Below, in pieces: positions 51,810 to 60,645 of a stretch of 62,860 nucleotides of DNA. This stretch comes from Desulfobulbus sp. Tol-SR (GTDB lineage Bacteria > Desulfobacterota > Desulfobulbia > Desulfobulbales > Desulfocapsaceae): assembly GCA_000769715.1 (NCBI GenBank), contig JROS01000019.1:1-62860 (forward strand), given 5' to 3'. How positions within the stretch are numbered: position 1 is the first letter of the stretch; each line of letters begins with the position of its first letter. Made by a program: the position numbers and the translations under genes. The notes beneath the pieces were generated by a model, which was given only the letters and a program-made list of their open reading frames with translations, did not search any database and was not told the origin of the DNA.

Positions 51810-53546
51810 ATGACGGTCCTTCTCGATCGCATCAAACCCGATTTTCTCCGCAGTCGGAACATCACCACCGGCCCCTTCCGCCAGATGTTCAACTACAGCA
51901 GGATCTGGCAATGGGCGCTGCTGCTGACCTCGATCGTCACCCTGGTCCCGCTGGTCCTCATTACCGCCATCGATTACAACGTCACCCAGCAGTCGATCGA
52001 GTCGGAAAACCTGCTCCGGACCCTGCGGGTCGGCTCCAATGCCAAACGCACCATTGCCTCCTTCCTCAGCGAACGGCTGGCCGCCCTGAGCTTCGTCGTC
52101 CGCGACAAGTCCTACGCCGAGTTGACCGATCCGGCAAAACTGGCCATCCTGCTCGACAACCTGCGCGAGAGCTACGGCGGCTTTGTCGACCTCGGGGTGA
52201 TCGACAACAACGGCGTCCAGACCACCTATGTCGGACCGTACTCCCTTCAGGGCAAGGATTACAGCGACCAGGCCTGGTGCTCCGAGGTCCAGGAGAAAGG
52301 CTTCCATATCAGCGACGTGTTCCTCGGCTTCCGCAAGGTGCCGCACATGGTGATCGCCGTCAAACACACCCTCCCCGACGGTTCAAGCTACATTCTGCGT
52401 ACCGCCCTCGACACCGTGCGGTTCAACGAACTGTTGACCACCCTGGAACTGGGCGGCCGCGGTGATGCCTTCCTCATCAATCACGAGGGGATCATCCAGA
52501 CCCCGACCCGCTACCAGAAAGGCATTTTCGAAAAAATCGCCTACGCCGTCCCGGAGTATTCGGACAACACCGAGATCAGGGAGGACACAAACGAACACGG
52601 CGAACCGGTCATCGTCTGTTCGGCCTATATCACCGATTCGCCGTATATCCTGATGATCATCAAACACAAGAACGACATGATGCAGTCCTGGCATCAGACC
52701 CGTTTAAAGCTTATACTGTTCCTAGCAGTCAGCATTTCGGTAATTATTCTCGTCATCTTCGCCTTTTCGACCTATCTGGTCAACAACATGTACCTTGCCG
52801 ATCAACGTCGCCTGATGATCCTCCATGAGATGGAATACTCCAACAAGCTGGCCTCCATCGGCCGGCTGGCTGCCGGGGTCGCCCACGAGATCAACAACCC
52901 GCTGGCGATCATCAACGAAAAAGCGGGGCTGATCAAGGACCTGTTCACCTACACCGACACCTATGCGGCCGATACCAGGATCGTCGGCCTGATCAATTCG
53001 GTCCTCTCCTCGGTCGAACGCTGCGGCATCATCACCAAACGTCTGCTCGGGTTCGCCCGCCACATGGAGGTCTCGCTCGAATCGATCAACATCGGCACGA
53101 TCATCAACGAGGTTCTCGGTTTTCTCCACAAGGAAGCGGAATACCGCAACATCACGGTCGAGATCGCGGTCGCCCCGAATATACCGGAGTTCCAGTGCGA
53201 CCGCGGCAAACTGCAGCAGATCTTTCTCAATATCGTCAACAATGCCTTCTCGGCGATGGATGACGGCGGCAGACTTGTCATCACCGTGCAGCCGGAGGCT
53301 CCGGACCATATCGTCGTCAACATCGCCGATAACGGCTGCGGCATGACCGAGGAAGAACTGGGCAAGATCTACGAACCATTCTATTCCACCAAAACCAAGA
53401 CAGGCGGCACCGGACTCGGCCTGTCGATCACCTACGGTCTGGTTCAGGAACTGGGCGGCAAAATCAAAGTTGCCAGCACGAAGGGAGAGGGGACGACCTT
53501 TTCCATCAAATTGCCCCTGCAACCCCCTAAAAAAGCGGAGAAATAA
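51810..53546 (+). CDS. Sensor histidine kinase with periplasmic dCACHE domain
   Basis: 578 residues. A membrane helix at about 35-55, a periplasmic double-CACHE ligand-binding region (about 60-295) and a second helix at about 300-325 precede the kinase. The H-box GVAHEINNPLAIINEKAG holds phosphorylated H359. The ATPase has the N-box (FLNIVNNAFSAM), the G1 box DNGCGM and the G2 box GGTGLGLSI. It senses a small extracellular molecule, possibly an organic acid or amino acid, and phosphorylates the receivers encoded on both sides. No HAMP domain is evident. Confidence 0.93.
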   Translation: MTVLLDRIKPDFLRSRNITTGPFRQMFNYSRIWQWALLLTSIVTLVPLVLITAIDYNVTQQSIESENLLRTLRVGSNAKRTIASFLSERLAALSFVVRDKSYAELTDPAKLAILLDNLRESYGGFVDLGVIDNNGVQTTYVGPYSLQGKDYSDQAWCSEVQEKGFHISDVFLGFRKVPHMVIAVKHTLPDGSSYILRTALDTVRFNELLTTLELGGRGDAFLINHEGIIQTPTRYQKGIFEKIAYAVPEYSDNTEIREDTNEHGEPVIVCSAYITDSPYILMIIKHKNDMMQSWHQTRLKLILFLAVSISVIILVIFAFSTYLVNNMYLADQRRLMILHEMEYSNKLASIGRLAAGVAHEINNPLAIINEKAGLIKDLFTYTDTYAADTRIVGLINSVLSSVERCGIITKRLLGFARHMEVSLESINIGTIINEVLGFLHKEAEYRNITVEIAVAPNIPEFQCDRGKLQQIFLNIVNNAFSAMDDGGRLVITVQPEAPDHIVVNIADNGCGMTEEELGKIYEPFYSTKTKTGGTGLGLSITYGLVQELGGKIKVASTKGEGTTFSIKLPLQPPKKAEK

Positions 53547-53550
53547 CATC

Positions 53551-53907
53551 ATGCGCATCCTACTTGTCGATGACGAAACGGAATTCGTCGCCACCCTGGC
53601 CGAACGCCTGTCATTCAGGAACATGGAGGTCGACTATGCCACCAAGGCGGCCGAGGCCATCGAACTCGCCTCCCGGAAATCCTACGACCTGGCGGTCCTC
53701 GACATGAAGATGCCCGGCATCAGCGGCATCGAGTTGAAAGGGATGCTGGAGAAGCAGTGCCCGGGGATGAAGTACATCTTCCTGACCGGTCACGGCTCGG
53801 AGGAGGACTATCGCGCCGGGTCCTCGGAGGCCAGTGGCTACCTGGTGAAGCCGATCAATATCGATATCCTGGTGGCCAGGATCAAAAAAGCCCTGGAGGC
53901 AAGGTAA
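53551..53907 (+). CDS. Stand-alone response receiver protein
   Basis: 118 residues consisting only of a receiver domain: D7/D8, phosphoacceptor D51 (VLDMKMPG), T in LTGHG and K in VKPIN. There is no output domain, so it acts by protein contact or as a phosphorelay intermediate. It starts 4 bp after the kinase gene and stops 4 bp before the histidine-box protein gene. Confidence 0.92.
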   Translation: MRILLVDDETEFVATLAERLSFRNMEVDYATKAAEAIELASRKSYDLAVLDMKMPGISGIELKGMLEKQCPGMKYIFLTGHGSEEDYRAGSSEASGYLVKPINIDILVARIKKALEAR

Positions 53908-53911
53908 CCAC

Positions 53912-54559
53912 ATGACCGCACAGTATGACGGTATCGGCGGATCGGGGCTGCAGTTTTTCGGCAAGGTCTCCGCCTCCATCTCCCATGAATTGAAGAACGT
54001 CCTGGCGATCATCAACGAGAATGCAGGATTGCTCGAAGACCTGACAGTTGCCGCCCGTCGTGGATCCCCGATCGATCCCGACAGGCTTGACCGGACGGTG
54101 CGGAATTTTACCAAGCAGATCCACCGGGCCGACGAAATCCTCAAGAACATGAATCGGTTCGCCCACAGTGTCGATCAATTCGAGTGCCGGGTCGATCTCC
54201 ATGACCTGGTCGTGCTGGTCGCCAATCTGGCGGCAAGAAAGGCGGCTATGGGCAGGATCTTACTTGAAACGACGGCACCGGCCCAGCCGATCCAGTTCAC
54301 CGGCAATCCCTTTCTGCTCGAAAACCTGGTCTGGCTCTGTCTCGAACTGGCGATCGCCTCGACCAGCGCCGGCCGGACGGTGACCCTGATCCCGGAAAAG
54401 ACCGCTTCGGCCACCCTGCTGCACATCACCGGCATGGATGGTCTCGGCGAGAAGTTGCCGCTGCAGAACGACGCCGGCCTGGAAGCGGTCTGTGCCGCCC
54501 TCGGGGCCGGGATGGCGACCGATCCGGCGGGCAACACCCTGACCTTGCGTCTGGGATGA
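53912..54559 (+). CDS. Histidine-box (DHp) protein lacking a recognisable ATPase domain
   Basis: 215 residues. An H-box, SASISHELKNVLAIINENAGLLEDL (phosphorylatable H25), is followed by the paired helices of a DHp four-helix bundle to about residue 95. The remaining 120 residues occupy the place of the catalytic ATPase but lack the N-, G1- and G2-box residues. It therefore probably cannot phosphorylate itself and may be a phosphotransfer hub or phosphatase for the receivers on either side, as with ChpT-like proteins. Overall length and gene position support function rather than decay. Confidence 0.8.
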   Translation: MTAQYDGIGGSGLQFFGKVSASISHELKNVLAIINENAGLLEDLTVAARRGSPIDPDRLDRTVRNFTKQIHRADEILKNMNRFAHSVDQFECRVDLHDLVVLVANLAARKAAMGRILLETTAPAQPIQFTGNPFLLENLVWLCLELAIASTSAGRTVTLIPEKTASATLLHITGMDGLGEKLPLQNDAGLEAVCAALGAGMATDPAGNTLTLRLG

Positions 54560-54613
54560 ATGGATTTGTGCGGTCGAGCAAAAAAAAGGCCAACCACCAC
54601 AAGGGAGAACGAT

Positions 54614-55042
54614 ATGTCTGAAAAAATACTGTTGATCGACGATGAGGTTGATTTCCTGTCGGCGATGTCCGAACGGATGAAGGCGAGGGATATGCAGGTG
54701 ACGACTGCCTCATCGGCCAAAGAAGGGCTTGAGAAGGTGGCCGCCGGGTCGTTTGATGCCGTCATCCTTGACCTGGCGATGCCGGAGATGGACGGGATCG
54801 AAACCCTGAAGATCCTCAAGGAAAAGAATCCCGATCTCCAGGTGATCCTGCTGACCGGCCATGCCACGATCAAACAGGGCATCGAGGCGATGAAGCTCGG
54901 CGCCATGGATCTCCTGGAAAAGCCGGCCGACATCAACGCCTTGACGGAAAAGATCAAGACCGCGCAGGCCAAAAAGATGCTGATCGTCGAGAAGAAGAAC
55001 GAGGAGATGATCAGAAAGATCATGGCCACCAAGGGCTGGTAA
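54614..55042 (+). CDS. Response receiver protein with helical tail
   Basis: 142 residues. A receiver domain with D9/D10, phosphoacceptor D53 (ILDLAMPE), LTGHAT and the K in EKPAD, then a basic helical tail of about 20 residues (KKMLIVEKKNEEMIRKIMA). No DNA-binding output. AAGGGAGA lies 5 nt before ATG 54614. It is the last gene of the signalling cluster. Confidence 0.92.
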   Translation: MSEKILLIDDEVDFLSAMSERMKARDMQVTTASSAKEGLEKVAAGSFDAVILDLAMPEMDGIETLKILKEKNPDLQVILLTGHATIKQGIEAMKLGAMDLLEKPADINALTEKIKTAQAKKMLIVEKKNEEMIRKIMATKGW

Positions 55043-55484
55043 GCGGTTTCACCCGAGGTTTATCCATGAAGGCGGCTGGCCTGGGCACGACGGACCGGGA
55101 GAATGGCGCCGGAGCGCAGGTCCTGATCGAATTGCGCACCTCAACCACCCACTGCGCCCGATTTTCCGGGGTGCCGGCGACTGCTGCCAACATCATGCGA
55201 ATCGCACCCTGCGGGCTCATCCGGCAGACCGGACGGGGAATATCGTATCGCGCAATTCGGAAGGATTCTACCCAGTGCTGCACAACAGTGATCAAATCAA
55301 CCTGGGCGGATTCTTCAGGCAGCAGCGCCCTGTCCTCGCCCTCTCGGCATGAGCGGCAAGGACGCCCGCGATTCACAGATATTAGACTAGCAATTCCCGC
55401 AATTATCTGCTTTCATAATCGCGCAATTCGAAGTCCCTGATTTTCGATCTTTCCAACCATTCAGAACAAGCACGATATCGACCT
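55043..55484. other. Spacer with no convincing gene
   Basis: 442 bp between the signalling and polysaccharide clusters. Open frames on both strands (for example 55066-55440 plus) have irregular composition and no recognisable domain, so I do not call them. A 13-bp sequence, ATCGCGCAATTCG, occurs twice (about 55248 and 55419). The composition falls towards AT near 55380-55480, as expected for the promoter of cysC. Confidence 0.3.
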
Positions 55485-56090
55485 ATGCCATCCAGTCCTC
55501 ACGTAATCCGTCATAAAGCCGCCGTAAACCGACCCCGTCGCGAGACGCTCAATGGCCATCGCAGCATCAACCTCTGGTTTACCGGGCTTTCCGGTTCGGG
55601 AAAATCAACCCTCGCCCACGCGGTGGAGGAGCGGCTGCACCTGATGGGCTGCCGAACCTATGTCTTCGATGGCGATAACGTCCGCCACGGCCTGTGCCGG
55701 GACCTGGGATTCAGTCTCCCCGAACGGAAAGAAAACCTTCGGCGGATTGCCGAGATGATCAAACTCTTTCTCGATGCCGGCGTCATTTCCCTGACCGCAT
55801 TTATTTCGCCTTTGGAGAGCGACAGGGCCATGGCAAAAGAAATAATCGGCCCCGAGAATGTTATCGAAGTCTATTGCAACTGTCCGTTGGAAATCTGCGA
55901 GCAACGTGACGTAAAGGGGTTGTACAAAAAAGCGCGGGCCGGTGAGATACAGAATTATACCGGTATCTCCTCGCCGTACGAAGCACCGCAGCAGCCGGAC
56001 ATCGATATCGACACCGGAACACTCCCCTTGCAGGAATGTGTCAATAAAATCATTACGGTATTACGGGAACGGTGGATTATCCTGAAGTAA
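55485..56090 (+). CDS. cysC: Adenylyl-sulfate (APS) kinase
   Basis: 201 residues. Makes PAPS from APS and ATP. P-loop GLSGSGKST near residue 34, DGDNVRHGL near 62 and FISPL near 105 (position of the active-site serine) are complete, as is the YCNCPLEICEQRDVKGLYKKARAG lid segment (named by its C-P-L and K-G-L-Y-K-K-A residues). Dissimilatory sulfate reduction uses APS directly, so PAPS here points to assimilation or to sulfation of sugars. The flanking polysaccharide genes favour sulfation (inference). No sulfotransferase gene is visible in the window. Confidence 0.94.
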   Translation: MPSSPHVIRHKAAVNRPRRETLNGHRSINLWFTGLSGSGKSTLAHAVEERLHLMGCRTYVFDGDNVRHGLCRDLGFSLPERKENLRRIAEMIKLFLDAGVISLTAFISPLESDRAMAKEIIGPENVIEVYCNCPLEICEQRDVKGLYKKARAGEIQNYTGISSPYEAPQQPDIDIDTGTLPLQECVNKIITVLRERWIILK

Positions 56091-56208
56091 TGGTATCCAC
56101 GCCGGCCGCTTGCAACTCCAAGCAACTGCCGGTACACCCTCCAACCCTCCCCCCAGGCACACCAGCATACCGATCTCAGCACGCCACCCTTCACCATTCG
56201 GCCCATCC

Positions 56209-57351
56209 ATGGCAATGACAGGCCATTCCTGCTGTGATTCGAAACCTGAAGAGTATCTCCTGCTGCTTCATTTTGCCAGAATCAGCAGGATTGCAGAGAC
56301 GCAGGTGCCGGAGCGGCATCATGATATCGATATCCTGGAAGCCCTGCGCCCGCTATCCGCCTCAATCGATCCCGCCATCACTCCTTTGCTCCCGCTCATC
56401 TATCACAACACCGCCCGAACCGGACTACGTTGTCGACTCCCCCCCGAACTGACTGCCACACTGAAAAACGGGACGATGCGGCTCGTCGCCCAGGACCTGG
56501 CGAATCGGCAATGGCTGCTCAGGAACCTGGAGGCATTTGAGAAGGCGCATATCCCCGTCATCCTGCTCAAGGGGGCTGCCTTTGCCGGCACCCTGTATCC
56601 GGACAACACGCCCCGGCTCGGCATAGATCTCGACCTGCTGGTTACCGGAGACTGCTTTGACGATGCCTGTGCCATCCTCGGCAGAACCATGAATCCCGTT
56701 CTGCTGAGCGACAAACGCTCAGCCACGCACGATACATTGTTTGAACGGGTCTTCACTCCCAGGGATGGGGGGATACCGACCGTCGAACTCCACCGGGACC
56801 TGACCAATCCGTCGATTTTCCATATCAATCAGCAGAGGCTCTGGGAAGCCAGTCGCCGGCATCCGGTCTACAATTCGGAATCGGTACGCTTGCTCTCGCC
56901 GGAAGACACCTTGCTCCACCTGGCGGTCCATGCCTTCCGCGATCTGGATTTCTGCAACCACAATATCCTTGATGCACACGAGGTCTGGTGCCAGTGGCAT
57001 CCTGACCCAGAGAGTCTGACGGACCGTGCCACGCAATGGGGAGCACGAAAGGCTCTGTTTTACCTGCTCGCAACCTGCCAGGCATCCATGGGCACTCCAG
57101 TATCCGACACACTGCTGAACAGTCTGAAACCATCACGGATCTGTGACGGGATCAACAGGAAGATCCTGCAATCGCCGGTTCCGAGCACTACCGATCGTAA
57201 TACTCTTGGTTATCGGCTTATCCAATTGATGAGCCAGCTCACCTTCCCGGACAGGCTGCTGCGGGGGATACGATTCCAGGTGTCCTATGCCCGACTCAGG
57301 GTGCACGACTGGATCATCGGCCTGAGAAATCGGCCCCACGCGTCGCTGTAG
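56209..57351 (+). CDS. Nucleotidyltransferase-family protein (NTP_transf_5-like)
   Basis: 380 residues from ATG 56209; the longer frame begins with a TTG and a proline-rich stretch that is unlikely to be translated. The core, ILLKGAAFAGTLYP then R-x-G-I-D-L-D-L-L-V near residue 135, carries the D-x-D of a Pol-beta-type nucleotidyltransferase. The later HRD and HLAVHAFRD segments match the uncharacterised family often found in exopolysaccharide loci. The target is unknown. No good ribosome site is visible. Confidence 0.78.
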   Translation: MAMTGHSCCDSKPEEYLLLLHFARISRIAETQVPERHHDIDILEALRPLSASIDPAITPLLPLIYHNTARTGLRCRLPPELTATLKNGTMRLVAQDLANRQWLLRNLEAFEKAHIPVILLKGAAFAGTLYPDNTPRLGIDLDLLVTGDCFDDACAILGRTMNPVLLSDKRSATHDTLFERVFTPRDGGIPTVELHRDLTNPSIFHINQQRLWEASRRHPVYNSESVRLLSPEDTLLHLAVHAFRDLDFCNHNILDAHEVWCQWHPDPESLTDRATQWGARKALFYLLATCQASMGTPVSDTLLNSLKPSRICDGINRKILQSPVPSTTDRNTLGYRLIQLMSQLTFPDRLLRGIRFQVSYARLRVHDWIIGLRNRPHASL

Positions 57352-57383
57352 GGCAACGCCGCCAGGCCTGGGGCCAGGGGACG

Positions 57384-58145
57384 CTACTTCTTCAGCAATT
57401 GCCCCATCAGCCGCCAGAGAAAGAGTGGGCTTGAAACAAAGTTGCGCCGGAACAACCGCCGCGGTTCCTGCAGCAGACGAGGGAGCCATTCAAGGCCGCA
57501 TTTCTGAAACAGCAACGGGGAACGCTTGATATTGCCGGCATAAAAATCAAAGACAGCACCGATTGCGCCGATAAAGCCGACATTCAGCCGGTCACGATTC
57601 CGGTGGATCCATTTCTCCTGTTTCGGTGCCGTCATGCCGACCCATAGGACATCGGGGGCCGCAGCATTGATGGCCTCAATCATGCCCTCGTTTTCTTCTT
57701 CAGTAAATTCCGGTCTGAATGGAGGGGAATAGGAGCCGGCAAAGCGGAAAGCAGGATAATCTTGCGCCATCTTCTGTCTGATCGTCGCCAATGTCGTCTC
57801 GGTGGAGCCGAGGAAATAGCAGCTCCGGCCGCCAGCGGCATTCAAGGCCTCGCTCAATCCCCGGTAGATATCGCTGCCGGTCACACGCTCGCGGATTCGA
57901 CCGCCCAGAATTTTCGAGGCCAGAACAATTCCCGAGCCATCCGGAGTCAGGAGATCGGCCCCGTGCAAGGCCTGTTGGAAGTCAGGGTCATCTTCGGCCT
58001 GGACCAGCGAATGCGGATTGGCGCAATACAAGGTCCTCGGCCCAGTCTCATCCGCCAGCCAGCGTTCGATCCTCCTCACACTCCGGGCGATCGTTAACGT
58101 GGATACGGCGTACCCCAGAATCAATTCCGTTGCATGGTCTTCCAT
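57384..58145 (-). CDS. WecG/TagA/CpsF family glycosyltransferase (GT26)
   Basis: 253 residues. Transfers N-acetylmannosamine (or its uronate) to a lipid-linked sugar. Motifs include ANPHSLVQA near residue 43, the catalytic TPDGSGIV near 67, SGIVLASKILG, YFLGST, and VGMTAPKQEKWI near 170. The C-terminal basic region (PRRLFRRN) anchors it to the membrane. It is convergent with the nucleotidyltransferase gene and follows the GT4 gene by 11 bp on the minus strand, within a compact glycan operon. Confidence 0.9.
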   Translation of the reverse strand: MEDHATELILGYAVSTLTIARSVRRIERWLADETGPRTLYCANPHSLVQAEDDPDFQQALHGADLLTPDGSGIVLASKILGGRIRERVTGSDIYRGLSEALNAAGGRSCYFLGSTETTLATIRQKMAQDYPAFRFAGSYSPPFRPEFTEEENEGMIEAINAAAPDVLWVGMTAPKQEKWIHRNRDRLNVGFIGAIGAVFDFYAGNIKRSPLLFQKCGLEWLPRLLQEPRRLFRRNFVSSPLFLWRLMGQLLKK

Positions 58146-58156
58146 CCCTTTCCCCG

Positions 58157-59368
58157 TTATTTTCCGGAGTTGCCTCGAGATGCGGAGATGGCCTGGCGGT
58201 AGATTGCCATCAGCTCATCGTAATTCTTCTCGCTGGTGTACTTCGTTTCAAACTCGTTGCACGCGCCCTTTCCCAATGATTCCAAGGATCCCGGCCTGTC
58301 CCAGAATCGGCGGACCTGCCGGAGAAGCGAATCGGGGTCGGCAGGTTCGAAGACTATCCCGTTCACTCCATGCCGGACGATGGCCGGCAGCGGGCCGATA
58401 TTCGAGACCGCCGCCGGCGTCCCGAAGGCAAAGGCCTCCCCGACCACCATTGGAAAACCTTCAAAACATTGCGACGGCAGGATGAGCATCCGGGCACGGG
58501 CGATCTCGGCCCGGGCCGCTTCCGCCGCCAGTTGACCGAGAAAGCGAACCGGGACCGGCGGCTGCGAGGCGGCGATCCGTTCAAGAGCGGACCGCAGCCC
58601 TCCGTCGCCAATGAGGCGGAGTTCCGGGGCCTCCGTCCCCCACTGCAGCCAGGCCTGCACCAGTGTCCGAACCCCTTTCTCGGCCGTGAGTCTGCCCACA
58701 AATACCACGCAGGGCCGGCGATCTCCCCAGGGGATCACAGCCGGCGATCCGGGGAAAAAATTGGGCTTGACATGAACACGCCGGGCGGGCAGGCCGGCAG
58801 CCACCATCCGCTCCCGCTGGAATTCAGTCAGCGCGATAAAGGCATCAACCTGCCGGTGCCATGTTCCAAGCAGCCGGTGCAACGCCACACAGACAGCCAG
58901 AGGCAGCGTCGCCAGCCGGCTGTTGCGATAACAGCCGTGCACTACCGCCGGTCGAACGGTATGTCGGTCCAGACATTCGGTGCAGACTCTGCCGGCGCGC
59001 ATGGGGATCGCCGCCGGACAGAACAGGCGGTAATTGTGGAGGGTCAGGACCCGGGCCGCCCGGCTGCCGATCGCCCTGAAGATCGAAGGCGAAATGAGGG
59101 GGAAGGTGTTATGGACATGGACGATGTCGGGACGAAAGCGATCGACAACTCTGCTGATCTCCCTCGCCGTCCAGGGATTCCAGAGAGCGGACAGGGCCCC
59201 CAGCACCAGACCGGCAACACCCCTGCCGCGGAGCTCGTCACTATGACGGGTGAATGTCTCGAGGTCATGGCCGCGGGAGAGGAGCATCTCCTTCTCCGCC
59301 TGAAAGACCTGATTTTCCCCCGACGGGGCGGCAGAGCCGTAAAAGTTGTGCACGAGCAGGATCTTCAT
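58157..59368 (-). CDS. Glycosyltransferase family 4
   Basis: 403 residues. GT-B fold. The N-terminal MKILLVHNFYGSAAPSGENQV segment (glycine-rich acceptor loop) and the C-terminal VGRLTAEKG, then the sugar-nucleotide motif SQCFEGFPMVVGEA (E-x7-E) near residue 320, are typical. A cysteine pair (CTECLD) with a downstream HGCYR in the acceptor domain is seen in some capsule enzymes. The ATG at 59368 overlaps the stop of the upstream GT4 gene by 4 bp, showing translational coupling. Confidence 0.9.
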   Translation of the reverse strand: MKILLVHNFYGSAAPSGENQVFQAEKEMLLSRGHDLETFTRHSDELRGRGVAGLVLGALSALWNPWTAREISRVVDRFRPDIVHVHNTFPLISPSIFRAIGSRAARVLTLHNYRLFCPAAIPMRAGRVCTECLDRHTVRPAVVHGCYRNSRLATLPLAVCVALHRLLGTWHRQVDAFIALTEFQRERMVAAGLPARRVHVKPNFFPGSPAVIPWGDRRPCVVFVGRLTAEKGVRTLVQAWLQWGTEAPELRLIGDGGLRSALERIAASQPPVPVRFLGQLAAEAARAEIARARMLILPSQCFEGFPMVVGEAFAFGTPAAVSNIGPLPAIVRHGVNGIVFEPADPDSLLRQVRRFWDRPGSLESLGKGACNEFETKYTSEKNYDELMAIYRQAISASRGNSGK

Positions 59369-60645
59369 CCCCTGCCCCCGGCATCCAAAACCGCCTCGGC
59401 CCGACGCAGCCGCTCGCCATAGATCCGGTTCACCGCCTCGGCATTTCTCTTCCAGGTGAAGTCCCCGGCCCTGAGAAGGGCGCCTTCCGCCAATGTCCGC
59501 AGCAACCCCTCGTCCCGGGCCAGCAGTTCGATCGCCGCCGCCAATCCCCTGACTACCTGCCCCGGCGACGTTACCGGCACCTTGATGCCGCAGCGGCCAT
59601 CGACTACGTGGGCGAAGCCGCAGTGATCGAGACAGATGATCGGCAACCCCAGGGCCAGGGCCTCGACCGTGACCGTCGAGGTCAGATCGCGCAGGCTGGT
59701 GATCAGCATGACATGCGCTTCTCCCATGACCGTCAGCGCCTCGTTCCTGGCCAGCCAGCCGTGAAAACGGCAGCGATGGCCGATGCCGAGCCGGCCGGCA
59801 AGGGCCTGCCAGGCTGCGGTCTTCGGCCCCCTGCCGAGGATATGGACCTCGCACTCAATGTCTGCAGGCACTCGGGCCAAGGCCTGCAGACCGAGATTCA
59901 AGGCCTTTCTCTCCAAATGCTGCCCGGACCACACCAGTCGAAGTTTCTCTCCGGCCTCCCGTGGCCTCGCCTGAACCGGAAAATCGTCGGACAATCCGAC
60001 CTCACAGACAACCGTGCTCGAAACCCCCCAATACCTCAAGGCCCCGGCCTGATTTTCCGGGGTGGCCGCCATCAACCCGCCACCGGCGGCCCTGGCTGCC
60101 GATCTCGGCCGCGGCAGGAAATGCATCTGCAATACATTGAAGAGGTTGTATCCAAGATAATAAAGAAACCCATACAAACCGACCACCGGGAGAAATCGCC
60201 AGGGGAAGAGACCCATCCCGCCGACCGGTCCCCAGACGAAGGGGATACCCAGTTGCCAGAGATATCCCGGTTCACGGAAACCGACCATCGTCAATTGATG
60301 CGCCAGATCGAAATTCACCCGTTGGTGCAATGCAGCGGCCAGGCGGAAGGCATCTCTGTGCCATCGACGGTAGTACCAGTAATAAGACGGCGGCCAGATC
60401 CTGCGCAGGAGACGGTTGCGCTTTTTCCGGACATAGAAGAAATGCAGGTTGCGGCACAGTTCCGGCTCGGCGGCGGCCATCCGCTCGATATCTTTCTGAA
60501 ATTTTTCCTGCTCGACAATTACCCAGAGTTCGTGATTGCGGGCGAGGGCCGTGACCACCCCCCACCCTACTCCCGGTTCCGATCCCTTGAACGGACTACA
60601 GGCATACGCCGAGACCAGTATTTTCAAGCGCCGCCCGGAGTTCAT
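59365..60645 (-). CDS. Glycosyltransferase family 4
   Basis: 426 residues from the ATG at 60645, which overlaps the upstream stop as TGATG; a longer in-frame start would run into that gene. The N-terminal ILVSAYACSPFKGSEPGVGWG is a well-known GT4 acceptor-loop motif. VWSGQHLERKALNLGLQA near residue 240 and SLRDLTSTVTVEALALGLP near 325 form the donor site. The middle region has hydrophobic segments, suggesting membrane contact. It belongs to the same minus-strand polysaccharide operon. Confidence 0.9.
   Translation of the reverse strand: MNSGRRLKILVSAYACSPFKGSEPGVGWGVVTALARNHELWVIVEQEKFQKDIERMAAAEPELCRNLHFFYVRKKRNRLLRRIWPPSYYWYYRRWHRDAFRLAAALHQRVNFDLAHQLTMVGFREPGYLWQLGIPFVWGPVGGMGLFPWRFLPVVGLYGFLYYLGYNLFNVLQMHFLPRPRSAARAAGGGLMAATPENQAGALRYWGVSSTVVCEVGLSDDFPVQARPREAGEKLRLVWSGQHLERKALNLGLQALARVPADIECEVHILGRGPKTAAWQALAGRLGIGHRCRFHGWLARNEALTVMGEAHVMLITSLRDLTSTVTVEALALGLPIICLDHCGFAHVVDGRCGIKVPVTSPGQVVRGLAAAIELLARDEGLLRTLAEGALLRAGDFTWKRNAEAVNRIYGERLRRAEAVLDAGGRG

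Noticed and set aside
55066-55440. 124-codon frame between the signalling and polysaccharide clusters
   Set aside because: Residue usage is irregular, overlaps an equally long opposite-strand frame, and no domain or ribosome site is visible.
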